Assembly: GCF_000364445.2 (NCBI RefSeq)
Contig: NZ_CP043538.1
Span: 1,867,612 to 1,931,611 of the forward strand
Source: Methylobacterium mesophilicum SR1.6/6
Lineage (GTDB): Bacteria; Pseudomonadota; Alphaproteobacteria; Rhizobiales; Beijerinckiaceae
DNA length: 64,000 nt
Direction: 5' to 3'
Part shown: one piece after another, positions 36,142-43,821 of the stretch
Layout: the number at the start of each line of letters is the position of its first letter
How positions within the stretch are numbered: position 1 is the first letter of the stretch
Made by a program: the position numbers and the translations under genes
The notes under the pieces: generated by a model
Told to the model about the DNA's origin: nothing
Database searches by the model: none
What the model saw: only the letters and a program-made list of their open reading frames with translations

Positions 36142-36675
36142 ATGCCGCTGATCGACCCGACCCGCTCGCTCCTCCTCGCCATCGATCTCCAGGTCAGGCT
36201 CATGCCGACGATCGCCGATGGGGCGGAGGTGATCGCCCAGACGGGCCGCCTCGCCGCGGCGGCGCAGTGCCTCGACGTCCCGATCCTGTTCACCGAGCAG
36301 AATGCCGGCGGGCTTGGGCCGACTGTGCCGGAACTCGCCCCGGTGCGCGGCGTCGCGTTTCCGAAGATGAGCTTCGGGGCTGCGCGGGCGCCGGGCTTCC
36401 TCGACCAGTTGCCCGCCGACCGCGACTGCGTGGTGGCCGGGTGCGAGGCGCATGTCTGCGTACTGCAGACGGTCCTGGGGCTTCTGGAGGCCGGGCGGCG
36501 GGCCTATGTCGTCCGCGACGCGGTGGGCTCGCGCCGGACCGCGAACCGTGACGCGGCGCTGGCTCGGATGGCGGCCCACGGCGCCGAGATCGTCACCACC
36601 GAGATGGTGGTGTTCGAGTGGCTCGGCAGCGCCCGGAACCCGCGCTTCCGCGAGATCGTCCGGCTCATCAAGTGA
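36142..36675 (+). CDS. Isochorismatase-family cysteine hydrolase (YcaC-like)
   Basis: A protein of 177 residues. The family splits amides and related bonds with an Asp-Lys-Cys triad: Asp in LLLAIDLQVRLMP, Lys in AFPKMSFGA, and Cys in VVAGCEAHVCVLQT. This most resembles YcaC-like hydrolases of unknown substrate. ATG 36142 is chosen; a TTG three codons upstream overlaps the asparaginase stop. The very short gap to the asparaginase-like gene suggests one operon. Confidence 0.8.
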   Translation: MPLIDPTRSLLLAIDLQVRLMPTIADGAEVIAQTGRLAAAAQCLDVPILFTEQNAGGLGPTVPELAPVRGVAFPKMSFGAARAPGFLDQLPADRDCVVAGCEAHVCVLQTVLGLLEAGRRAYVVRDAVGSRRTANRDAALARMAAHGAEIVTTEMVVFEWLGSARNPRFREIVRLIK

Positions 36676-36693
36676 GCGGTCCGGGACCCGCCC

Positions 36694-37314
36694 TCAGGGG
36701 CTGTCCAGGGCGGCCCGCGTCTGCGCGTCGGGACCGATATCGTCGCTCCCGTCCATGCCCAGGACCTCGATGAGGCGCAGGCGCGCCCGGCTCACCCGGC
36801 TCTTGATGGTGCCGACCGCGACGCCGCAGATGGCTGCGGCCTCCTCGTAGGTGAAGCTCTGGGCGCCGACCAGGACCAGCGCTTCGCGCTGCGCGGGGGG
36901 CAAGCGGTTCAGGGCGTTCTGGAACTGCGCCATCTCCATCCGGACCTCCTGCTCCGGCAGGGAGGTCAGCTTGCCCGCGAGGACGCCGTCGGCATCCTCC
37001 ACCTCGCGCTTGCGCTTGCGCTGCTCCGAGTAGAACAGGTTGCGCAGGATCGTGAACAGCCACGCGGTGAGGTTGGTCCCCCGGCGGAAGCTGGCGGCGT
37101 TGATCCAGGCGCGGACCAGCGTGTCCTGCACAAGGTCGTCCGAGCGGTCGAGATCGTAGGTCAGCGAGAACGCGAACGCCCGCAGGGCCGGGATCGCCGC
37201 GAGCAGGAGGTCGCGCATCTCGGTGTCGGTGCCGGTCGGTGTGCCCGTTGCGGTGGTCATGGGTGCCGATCCGGTTCCGCTCCCCGCGGGAGCGGCGTGC
37301 AGCATCAGAGTCAT
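36694..37314 (-). CDS. ecfG: ECF sigma factor of the EcfG general-stress type
   Basis: A protein of 206 residues. Region 2 has LTYDLDRSDDLVQDTLVRAW and FRRGTNLTAWLFTILRNLFY, the helix that binds the -10. Region 4 has PPAQREALVLVGAQSFTYEE and the recognition helix GTIKSRVSRARLRL. The pattern and the NepR gene beside it mark it as EcfG, the sigma factor of the alphaproteobacterial general stress response, released when PhyR captures NepR. The start ATG 37314 overlaps the nepR stop (ATGA). An internal ATG at 37260 is possible. No PhyR gene is in the window. Confidence 0.88.
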   Translation of the reverse strand: MTLMLHAAPAGSGTGSAPMTTATGTPTGTDTEMRDLLLAAIPALRAFAFSLTYDLDRSDDLVQDTLVRAWINAASFRRGTNLTAWLFTILRNLFYSEQRKRKREVEDADGVLAGKLTSLPEQEVRMEMAQFQNALNRLPPAQREALVLVGAQSFTYEEAAAICGVAVGTIKSRVSRARLRLIEVLGMDGSDDIGPDAQTRAALDSP

Positions 37315-37571
37315 GGCTGGACCTCCGTGTCCGAGCAGGCGGCGAGGTCGTCGAGCAGCGTCCGGAGCCGGTCCGGGATCGGCAGGGCCAGGACTTCGGC
37401 ATAGTGCAGGCGCAGGCCGCGCCCGATCCGGTCCCGTGCTACGCCGTCGATGGCGCGGCGCGGTGCGGGGTGCGGCTCCGCCGGGTGACGCGGGCGCGCA
37501 GAGGCTGGCCCGGCCGCCTCCGCCATCCCGGCGGTGGCCAGGGGCGCCTGCTCGTCCTCGTGTCCGGTCAT
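37311..37571 (-). CDS. nepR: NepR anti-sigma factor
   Basis: A protein of 86 residues. NepR binds EcfG until phosphorylated PhyR removes it. The core GRGLRLHYAEVLALPIPDRL is the hallmark of the family, with the two helices that clamp the sigma factor; flanks are disordered. ATG 37571 (MTGHEDEQ) is preferred. Its stop overlaps the ecfG start, so the two are translated together. An AT-rich region upstream should contain the promoter. Confidence 0.9.
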   Translation of the reverse strand: MTGHEDEQAPLATAGMAEAAGPASARPRHPAEPHPAPRRAIDGVARDRIGRGLRLHYAEVLALPIPDRLRTLLDDLAACSDTEVQP

Positions 37572-37966
37572 GGTCGCGCCCCGTCCCGTGCGCGATGCGG
37601 CCCCGAGGGGCATGGCGGCCCACCGCGCCGGCCCTGCGGCCGATTGCGGCGAGAACGCGTCTCATCGCCTTCTGGCGGCGCTGGTATGCCTGGCGGATTT
37701 AATCAGTTCTGAATTGCGCATTCATCCAATTTTAATTTAGCAGAATGCGAGCTTGACCATAAATTGGCAATCTTGATCGCAGATACAATTCAGAAATACT
37801 TGTACTTACCTTGACCGTGGGGACTTTCGTACGGCTCAGCTGAACGGCGGCTGAGCGGGGATCGGGCGGGATAGACGGGCGCCGATGATGGTGGATCGCG
37901 CGCTTCGCCGAAGCCGTCGGGGGGCGAGGATCTGACCTCGGGCGTAGCGTGACCTACCCATCGGTT
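37572..37966. other. Promoter region upstream of nepR; AT-rich island
   Basis: Positions 37700-37820 are unusually AT-rich for this genome and lie upstream of nepR on its strand. I did not find a sure EcfG-type GGAAC-N16/17-GTT promoter. No coding signal on either strand. Confidence 0.4.
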
Positions 37967-38230
37967 TCAGTCGCCGCCGCCACCGCCGTCACCGCCGCCA
38001 CCGCCGCCGCAACTCCCGCCGTCGCCGCCGTGGGCACCCCCGTGGCAGCCGCCGTGATCGGAACCGAACCAAGAGCCGCCGTCCGAACCGGAGACGCCGA
38101 CGCTGCCGCGACTTTCCGAAGAGCGCCTGTCGGATCCCCGTGAGCGCAGCGAGGCCGGCATCAGGCTGCGGCCCAGCGGGACGACCGTAACGATGAAGAG
38201 GACGAGTTCGAACGCCTGCTTTCTGTCCAT
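37967..38230 (-). CDS. Small membrane protein with Gly/Asp-rich tail
   Basis: A protein of 87 residues with a strong ribosome site (GGAGGTTCCG) before ATG 38230. It begins MDRKQAFELVLFIVTVVPLG, one transmembrane or signal-anchor helix, then a Ser/Arg linker and a tail almost wholly of Gly, Asp, His and Cys (GGSWFGSDHGGCHGG). The tail could bind metal or be an unstructured surface. Proteins of this type are common and uncharacterised in alphaproteobacteria. The gene ends in a CCGCCACCGCC repeat, which codes the Gly/Asp tail. Confidence 0.6.
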   Translation of the reverse strand: MDRKQAFELVLFIVTVVPLGRSLMPASLRSRGSDRRSSESRGSVGVSGSDGGSWFGSDHGGCHGGAHGGDGGSCGGGGGGDGGGGGD

Positions 38231-38628
38231 CGGAACCTCCACGGGTTCGTCGACCACAGAAGTATAGCACATCAGCCTCGGCGGCCTCGACGGCCTTCGG
38301 GGCGCGACCGGGCGACCGGCCGGTGAAGCGCCGAACGCGATCGGTGTGCGGTGACGCCTGGCTCGGGGTGGCGGTGAACGGCGTGCGCTGCCCGCACCGC
38401 GTCCGTCAGGACAGCCAGGGCCCGCTGGTCTTCTCCCGCACCGACTCTGGCCGCCTGTCATGCGCTGGGGCCAGGGCGCCGTCAGCAGGGGCAGCGCACG
38501 GTCCGGCTCGGCGCCCCGACGCCGGCCGATGGCACTGATGTCAGGACGTCGAAGGGATCACGCCGACGGGAGGCGGGCCACAATCGAACTTCGCCAGGGG
38601 CAAGACGTTGTGCGGGCGGAGCATCCTG
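38231..38628. other. Intergenic stretch without recognised gene
   Basis: Divergent promoters for the two small genes on either side must lie here. Open frames exist but none has both a ribosome site and consistent codon use. No repeat or RNA is evident. Confidence 0.4.
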
Positions 38629-38916
38629 ATGACCGTCGCCCGCCTCCTCACGGCAGCCCTTGCCGTTTCGCTCAGCATCCTTGCTGCGCGGGCGTCTGAA
38701 CTGGAGCAGGCTGGCACCATCGATCAACCCGCTGACATGGAACGCATGCTCGAGGCGCCGACCCTTCCGGCTCCCGCGACGAAGCCCGCGAGCGAGGACT
38801 CTGCTCCGGTCGCCCTGCCCAAGCTGAGCGTTACCACGATCGAGCCGGTGCCGAAGCCGCTGCCGCCGCTGAAACCGCTGCCGAAATGGGACCCGCACGT
38901 GTGCATCGGTTGCTGA
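38629..38916 (+). CDS. Small exported Pro-rich protein
   Basis: A protein of 95 residues with a signal peptide (LLTAALAVSLSILAARA). The mature part has no known domain and is rich in Pro, Lys and Leu, ending PKPLPPLKPLPKWDPHVCIGC, with two cysteines at the extreme C terminus that could be a metal or disulfide pair. ATG 38629 starts the signal peptide. Codon use is like that of core genes. Confidence 0.55.
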   Translation: MTVARLLTAALAVSLSILAARASELEQAGTIDQPADMERMLEAPTLPAPATKPASEDSAPVALPKLSVTTIEPVPKPLPPLKPLPKWDPHVCIGC

Positions 38917-38955
38917 GCCGGCGCGATCCGGAAGGCGGTCGTCGCGCCGACAGCA

Positions 38956-39273
38956 TCAGGATTGGGGGCGCCCGGTGAGCGACTGCGTCAGGCGCATCAC
39001 GACGTCGTCGCCGCCGGGACCGGCCGAGAGCTCCGACGCGGACGCCTTGGCGTCTTCGACCCGCTGGGCGACTTCCATGATGACCTGCTCGACGGAGGAC
39101 GGCCAAGGCACGTCGTTGTCCAGAAGCATCCGCGCTGCGCGAACCAGCATCCGGAACTGCTCGGGCGGGATCTCCATCGCCGCCTCGTGCTGTTCGAGGA
39201 TGCGGTCGGCGATCGCCGCCGCCAGTCCGGCGACCTCGGTCATCTTGTCGGGCTGATCGCCGACACGTGTCAT
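38956..39273 (-). CDS. Hypothetical 105-residue protein paired with a ribbon-helix-helix gene
   Basis: A helical, acidic protein of 105 residues without known motif (TEVAGLAAAIADRILEQHEA, VPWPSSVEQVIMEVAQRVED). Third codon positions are GC-rich, so it is a real gene. Its ATG overlaps the stop of the ribbon-helix-helix gene upstream (ATGA), showing translational coupling. A DNA-binding protein with a small acidic partner may be a partition-like or toxin-antitoxin-like pair; the partner has no toxin motif. Confidence 0.6.
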   Translation of the reverse strand: MTRVGDQPDKMTEVAGLAAAIADRILEQHEAAMEIPPEQFRMLVRAARMLLDNDVPWPSSVEQVIMEVAQRVEDAKASASELSAGPGGDDVVMRLTQSLTGRPQS

Positions 39274-39440
39274 GTCAGATAGCCCTTCGCCTTCAGATGC
39301 TCGGTGAGGAGCCTCTCCATGAGGCTGGATACCGACCGGGTCTCATCCTTCGCAGCCCTCCGGACCGCCGCCGGCACGGCGAGCGGCAACCGGAACGACA
39401 CCGGCAGGGTCTTCGGGGCGTCGACAGGCGGGCGGCCCAT
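39270..39440 (-). CDS. Ribbon-helix-helix DNA-binding protein
   Basis: A short protein, 56 residues from ATG 39440. The segment LPVSFRLPLAVPAAVRRAAK, then SVSSLMERLLTEHLKAKG is a ribbon-helix-helix fold: a beta strand of alternating polar residues that reads DNA, then two helices. The frame is open upstream (IDRWLDVLDAMG), so a longer version with an alternative start is possible. Coupled by ATGA to the next gene. Likely an autoregulating repressor; targets unknown. Confidence 0.55.
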   Translation of the reverse strand: MGRPPVDAPKTLPVSFRLPLAVPAAVRRAAKDETRSVSSLMERLLTEHLKAKGYLT

Positions 39441-39628
39441 GGCGTCCAGTACATCGAGCCAACGGTCGATCTGACGACACTTAATCACAGCGGCTGCGCG
39501 AGTGAAAGCGTCACCGCTCGGTCCGGGCTCGTGCCGCTGCCACGGTGGAGAATGCGTGGTGCCGGGCGAGCCGACCGAAGCACGGAGGCGGGGCTGCGCC
39601 AATCGCGATCTGCACGGAGGATTTTACC

Positions 39629-39694
39629 ATGACCGACGATGTCGGAGAGGCAATCGTGGCTGTCGAGCCGACACGCGCGATGAGGGCGCGATAG
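39629..39694 (+). CDS. Very short open frame with strong ribosome site
   Basis: GGAGG lies eight bases before ATG 39629. The product would be 21 residues (MTDDVGEAIVAVEPTRAMRA and one Arg). It may be a leader peptide, the start of a lost gene, or chance. No family can be assigned. Confidence 0.25.
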   Translation: MTDDVGEAIVAVEPTRAMRAR

Positions 39695-39825
39695 CCGCCA
39701 CGTCCGAGCGGTGGCCAATGAAGGCTTGTGACTGTTCGCGGCCCGTCTGCTTCCGAACTCGGGACATGGGTAAGCGGACGCCGGTGTGGCTTTGGTCATG
39801 ACCGCGACGGAAATGCAGGGACGCA

Positions 39826-39839
39826 TTGATCCAGCGCAT
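39826..39839. promoter_or_regulatory. FixK/FNR-like box TTGAT-CCAG-CGCAT
   Basis: The left half-site is perfect, the right half weak. It ends 59 bases before the start of the P1B ATPase, a fitting distance for an activator site. Confidence 0.5.
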
Positions 39840-39898
39840 AACCCTTCGCACAGCCCGGCCGCAGTCAGGAGGCTCGCAAAGCCGAGGACGCCCCGAGG

Positions 39899-41803
39899 AT
39901 GTCGACTGCGGCCGTAGGCTCAACCGAAGCAGGATGCTCGAAGGTCGCCGGGTGGGCGTCACGGCTGCGGGAATGGCTGGCCCTCCTCCCGCTCACTGCC
40001 CTCTGCGTGGGCCTTCTGCTGCGCGCGCTGGGTCATCCCGAATTCGCCGCCTGGGCGTGGACGCTTGCGACCCTGACGATCTTCGGCGCCCTCCTGATCC
40101 AGATCGCGGCGAGTCTGACGAAGGGTGACGTTGGGCTCGACCTCGTCGCCCTGATCTCGATGGGCGGCGCACTCGCCCTATCCCAGCCGCTGACTGGCGC
40201 CGTCATCGCCCTCATGTACGCGGGCGGCGAGGCGCTGGAAGCTTACGCGGCTGGCCGAGCCGGGCGGGCGATGACGGCGCTGCTCACCCGCCAGCCGCGC
40301 ACCGCCCTGCGCGAGGAAGAAGGCGCGTTGAGAGAGGTCCCCATCGCCGCGCTAAAACCGGGAGACCGCATTCTGGTGCGCGTCGGTGACGTCCTGCCGG
40401 TGGACGGCCGGGTTGCCGCGGGTCGCGCCGTGCTCGACCAGTCGAGCCTCACTGGCGAAGCGCTGCCCGTCACCTTCCGCGCGAACGAACCTGTGCTGAG
40501 CGGCACGGTGAACATGGGCACGCCGTTCACCCTGATGACGGGGCGGCGCGCGGCCGAGAGCACGTATGCCGGGATCGTCCAGCTCGTGGAGGCGGCGCGA
40601 GCCCAAAAGGCGCCGATGGCACGGTTGGCGGACCGATACGGGCTCGCTTTCCTCTTCCTCACGCTGCTGCTGGCCGGGGGCACCTGGCTCGCTACCGACG
40701 ACCCCCTTCGGACGCTGGCTGTGCTGGTCGTCGCCACGCCATGCCCGCTGATCCTGGCGGTGCCCGTCGCCCTCGTCTCCGGCCTCTCCCGCGCAGCCGG
40801 CATCGGCGTTCTCATCAAGGGCGGCGGCGCACTTGAGATGCTGGCCAAGGTCCGTGTGCTGGTGGTCGACAAGACGGGCACCCTGACCGACGGGGCCGCC
40901 CGGCTGACCGCTGCACGGATTCTGGGCGACCTTGGCGAAAGCGAGGTCCTGAGGCTCGTGGCGTCACTCGAACAGGCCTCCGGTCATCCGCTGGCACGCG
41001 CCCTGATCGAGGAGTCGGCTCGACGAGGCCTGACGCTCTCGCAGCCCGAAGACGTCGAGGAAACGCCCGGGGAAGGCATGGCCGGGCTGGTGGAGGGGCG
41101 GCTCGTCGTTGTCGGGGGACCGCACCTGATGCGGATGCACGGAGTCCACTTCCCGTCGCAGGACGAGGGCGGAGGCATGGCGGCAATCGCGGCAACCGTG
41201 CTGGTCGCCATCGACGGCGCGGCCGCCGCCGCGCTGGTGTTCGCCGATCCGCTGCGGGCGGACGGCGGCAACGCGCTCCTCGAACTGCGCGCGTGCGGCA
41301 TCGAGCGGGTCGTGCTCGCGACCGGAGACCGACGCGCCGTCGCGGAGGCGCTCGTCGCCGGCCTGCCGGTTGACGCCGTCGCCGCCGACCTGAACCCGAC
41401 AGACAAGACGGACGCCGTGACCGCAGAGCGCCGGCTCGGTCCCGTGATGATGGTGGGCGATGGCGTCAACGACGCGCCCGCCTTGGCAGCCGCCGACCTC
41501 GGCGTGGCCCTCGGCGCTCGGGGCGCGGCAGCCGCTGCCGAGGCGGCAGACGTCGTCCTGCTGGTCGACAGCCTAGCCCCGTTGTCGGATGCCATCCGCA
41601 TCGCGAAGCGGACCCGTGCCATCGCGCTTCAGAGCGTGTGGGCAGGCCTGGGGCTTTCGGTCGCCGGCATGATGGCGGCTGCGCTGGGCCACCTCACGCC
41701 CCTGCAAGGGGCGCTTCTGCAGGAGGCTATCGACGTCGCCGTGATCCTCAACGCCATGCGCGCGCTGGGCGGTCCCCGGGGCGGCCGCCAGCGGTGGGCA
41801 TAA
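39899..41803 (+). CDS. Heavy-metal P1B-type ATPase with TPC motif
   Basis: A protein of 634 residues. It uses ATP to move a transition metal across the inner membrane. The actuator has SSLTGEALPVTF, the phosphorylation site is VVDKTGTLTDG near residue 324, and the hinge is MVGDGVNDAPALAAAD. The metal-binding transmembrane motif is ATPCPLILAVPVAL near residue 280, i.e. Thr-Pro-Cys instead of the Cys-Pro-Cys of copper and zinc pumps. No N-terminal CxxC domain and no C-terminal hemerythrin domain are present. The metal cannot be fixed from this; TPC pumps are a poorly studied group sometimes linked to iron or nickel. A FixK-like box lies upstream, so expression should rise at low oxygen. Confidence 0.85.
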   Translation: MSTAAVGSTEAGCSKVAGWASRLREWLALLPLTALCVGLLLRALGHPEFAAWAWTLATLTIFGALLIQIAASLTKGDVGLDLVALISMGGALALSQPLTGAVIALMYAGGEALEAYAAGRAGRAMTALLTRQPRTALREEEGALREVPIAALKPGDRILVRVGDVLPVDGRVAAGRAVLDQSSLTGEALPVTFRANEPVLSGTVNMGTPFTLMTGRRAAESTYAGIVQLVEAARAQKAPMARLADRYGLAFLFLTLLLAGGTWLATDDPLRTLAVLVVATPCPLILAVPVALVSGLSRAAGIGVLIKGGGALEMLAKVRVLVVDKTGTLTDGAARLTAARILGDLGESEVLRLVASLEQASGHPLARALIEESARRGLTLSQPEDVEETPGEGMAGLVEGRLVVVGGPHLMRMHGVHFPSQDEGGGMAAIAATVLVAIDGAAAAALVFADPLRADGGNALLELRACGIERVVLATGDRRAVAEALVAGLPVDAVAADLNPTDKTDAVTAERRLGPVMMVGDGVNDAPALAAADLGVALGARGAAAAAEAADVVLLVDSLAPLSDAIRIAKRTRAIALQSVWAGLGLSVAGMMAAALGHLTPLQGALLQEAIDVAVILNAMRALGGPRGGRQRWA

Positions 41804-41852
41804 GGTGTCGCCCGCCGTCCGTGAGGCCGGTCCCGACGGTGCCCCTGCGAGC

Positions 41853-41866
41853 TTGCGATGGATCAA
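41853..41866. promoter_or_regulatory. FixK/FNR-like box TTGCG-ATGG-ATCAA
   Basis: The right half-site is perfect. The box ends 63 bases before the universal stress gene at 41930. Confidence 0.6.
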
Positions 41867-41929
41867 GGTGGCCCATCCCAGGCGAGGCAAGCTTCCCGTC
41901 GTCGGCATCGAGGCACGACGGAGGAGACC

Positions 41930-42742
41930 ATGGACTACGCGAACATCCTCGTCTCCATCGATCACGGCGACGCGGCGCCCGACCGGATCCGTCTCGCCGG
42001 CCACTTGGCCCGACGGTTTGAGGCGACCCTCACGGGAGCGGCCGGCCACAAGGTGCCGGTGCCGCTCTTGGTACGGGACGCTTACGACGCCGTCGCGCAG
42101 GAGGAACGAAACATCGCGGACGTCCGCCGTATCCTCGACGCGGCGCGTGCCCTGTTCGAGCGGAGCGCCGGGACGGAGATCCGCACGGACTGGCGCGAGG
42201 CTCTCGCCGATCCCGTCACACACTTCGTGGAGCGGGCCCGCGAGGCCGACCTCGTCGTGATCAGCCGGCTCGGGCCGGATGACGAGGACCCCGGGCCCCT
42301 CGCCGTGCCGCCCGGACCGGTGCTGATGGAAGCTGGCCGGCCCGTCCTGGTCGTGCCGCCGCGGCTCATGAACCTGAACGCGGCCCGCATCGTCGTGGCC
42401 TGGAAGGACGGGCCTGAGGCCCGGCGGTCGGTGACAGCGGCGCTGCCTTTCATTCGCGATGCAGATCACGTCTTCGTCGCGACCGTCGGCGCGAACGGGG
42501 AGCGCGAGGGCGCCGGCGACGTCGCCGCCCACCTCGCCCGTCACGGCGCCCACGTCACCGTCCACCTCCTGGATCCGACCGGACGCGACGGCGACGAGAT
42601 CGTCGGCTTCGCCCTGCGACGGGACGCGGACCTCATCGTGATGGGCGCCTACGGCCATTCCCGTCTGCGGGAATGGATGTTCGGCGGGGTCACGCGTGAC
42701 CTTCTGGACCGTTCGCCCCTCTGCTGCCTGATGTGCCACTGA
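41930..42742 (+). CDS. Tandem-domain universal stress protein
   Basis: A protein of 270 residues with two UspA-like regions. The first begins YANILVSIDHGDAAPDRIRL and is degenerate in its nucleotide loop. The second begins AARIVVAWKDGPEARRSVTA and ends with the ATP-binding phosphate loop MGAYGHSRLREWMFGG. It is cytoplasmic and probably binds ATP; such proteins protect cells during stasis and low oxygen. GGAGGAG precedes ATG 41930. Its TGA overlaps the ATG of the cytochrome gene, so the two are coupled. Confidence 0.85.
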   Translation: MDYANILVSIDHGDAAPDRIRLAGHLARRFEATLTGAAGHKVPVPLLVRDAYDAVAQEERNIADVRRILDAARALFERSAGTEIRTDWREALADPVTHFVERAREADLVVISRLGPDDEDPGPLAVPPGPVLMEAGRPVLVVPPRLMNLNAARIVVAWKDGPEARRSVTAALPFIRDADHVFVATVGANGEREGAGDVAAHLARHGAHVTVHLLDPTGRDGDEIVGFALRRDADLIVMGAYGHSRLREWMFGGVTRDLLDRSPLCCLMCH

Positions 42743-43068
42743 TGTCCGGCAGGGGCATGGTCCTCGGCACGACCGTGGCGCTCTGCCTGCTCGCCAAGCC
42801 CGCCGCGGCGGAGAAGGTCTCGGCAGCGCGCGGCCGAGACCTCGCGGGCGTCGTCTGCGCGCGCTGCCACGCGGTCCGCGCGACGGACGCGAGCCGGATG
42901 CGCGAGGCGCCGCCGTTCCGCGCGCTCGCCGGCACATTCCCCATCGGTGACCTCGCCGACGTCCTGGACGAAGGCGTCGAGCGCCGCCATCCGGCCATGC
43001 CGGACTTCCGGCTCAGTCCGCGCGACGCCGCCGACCTGACGGCCTACATCAGGACGCTCAGGCGGTGA
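42742..43068 (+). CDS. Small c-type cytochrome
   Basis: A protein of 108 residues with signal peptide (MVLGTTVALCLLAKPAAA) and one haem-binding motif VVCARCHAVRA; the axial Met is likely in RRHPAMPDFRLS. It is a class I periplasmic cytochrome c. It overlaps the universal stress gene (TGATG) and therefore shares its FixK-like control. A likely role is electron transfer to a high-affinity oxidase or peroxidase at low oxygen; that is inference. Confidence 0.85.
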   Translation: MSGRGMVLGTTVALCLLAKPAAAEKVSAARGRDLAGVVCARCHAVRATDASRMREAPPFRALAGTFPIGDLADVLDEGVERRHPAMPDFRLSPRDAADLTAYIRTLRR

Positions 43069-43084
43069 GACGTACGTAGAGGTG

Positions 43085-43119
43085 CCGGCGAACGGGTGCT
43101 GCGGACGAACGTTCGCCGG
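43085..43119. repeat. Perfect 10-bp inverted repeat between cytochrome and BLUF genes
   Basis: CCGGCGAACG at 43085-43094 and CGTTCGCCGG at 43110-43119 are reverse complements, 15 bases apart. The structure lies 16 bases after the cytochrome stop and 27 before the BLUF start. It may end the first transcript or be an operator for the BLUF gene. Confidence 0.45.
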
Positions 43120-43146
43120 GACACCGATGCCCAGGGAACGGGTACC

Positions 43147-43551
43147 ATGGACGGATCGCTTCTCTACGTCAGCCGGCGGGTCTCATCCGATGCTGACGTC
43201 CGGGACATCGTCGCGACGTCCAGGGCCAGGAACGCCGGGCTCCGGATCACGGGTGCGCTTGTCGCATCCCGGAGCAGGTTCGCGCAGATCCTCGAGGGTC
43301 CACGCTCCGGGGTGGACGCGCTGATGGACAGCATCCGCCGCGACCCGCGCCACACCGGCGTGGAGGTGCTGGTCTACGACGACATCGACGGGCGGCGCTT
43401 CGCGGACTGGACCCTGGCCTATTCCGGCGCTTCCGTTTACGTCGACGGGCTGATCGGGGCCCTGACCGAGCGCGCCACGCCTGAACCGCACCGGGCCGAC
43501 CTTCACCGTCTGATCCAGGCCATCGAGGAACTCGCGCGGGCACAGCTGTGA
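43147..43551 (+). CDS. BLUF blue-light receptor protein
   Basis: A protein of 134 residues. It is a short BLUF domain that binds FAD and changes shape in blue light. Key residues are present: Tyr in SLLYVSRRV, Asn in RARNAGLRITGAL, Gln in RFAQILEGPRSGVDAL and Trp in FADWTLAYSG. It has no output domain; a helical C-terminal extension (HRADLHRLIQAIEELARAQL) could contact a partner. ATG 43147 is used. It lies in the low-oxygen island but has no FixK-like box of its own. Confidence 0.88.
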   Translation: MDGSLLYVSRRVSSDADVRDIVATSRARNAGLRITGALVASRSRFAQILEGPRSGVDALMDSIRRDPRHTGVEVLVYDDIDGRRFADWTLAYSGASVYVDGLIGALTERATPEPHRADLHRLIQAIEELARAQL

Positions 43552-43592
43552 CGGCCCCGCAAGCCTGAAGCGCAGCGGTGCGCGCGGCCCCA

Positions 43593-43808
43593 TCACTCGA
43601 CGAAGCCCCAGCCGGCCTCCAGGGCGCGCAGTTCCTCGTCGTTCAGCGGGTCGGGCCACTCTGGCCGGTTCGGTGCCCGCACTTGGGCAGGCGGCTCGCC
43701 GTGCTTCAACGGTGCCGGCCCAGGCTGGTCCGGCGGACGCGCGGAACCCGGCATCCGCGTTGCCCGGCGGACCGAGCCGCCCCGTGATGGTCTCCGGTTC
43801 GGCATCAT
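43593..43808 (-). CDS. Small hypothetical protein
   Basis: A 71-residue frame with GC-rich third positions, best in its second half (NRPEWPDPLNDEELRALEAG). The N-terminal half is Pro/Arg-rich and may not be translated as such. No known domain. It lies 13 bases after the universal stress gene on the same strand and may be its partner. Confidence 0.45.
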   Translation of the reverse strand: MMPNRRPSRGGSVRRATRMPGSARPPDQPGPAPLKHGEPPAQVRAPNRPEWPDPLNDEELRALEAGWGFVE

Positions 43809-43821
43809 CGAACTCCCGTGC

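Larger units (their letters stand above)
39441..39898. other. Intergenic region at the left edge of the stress island
   Basis: The gap holds a small open frame at 39629-39694 and a FixK-like palindrome at 39826, both listed separately. No other coding signal. Its composition is like the core genome. It probably marks the junction where the stress island begins. Confidence 0.4.

Noticed and set aside
37967..38060. CCGCC-rich stretch as a tandem repeat or CRISPR-like array
   Set aside because: The repeats are irregular GC triplets that encode the Gly/Asp tail of the small membrane protein.
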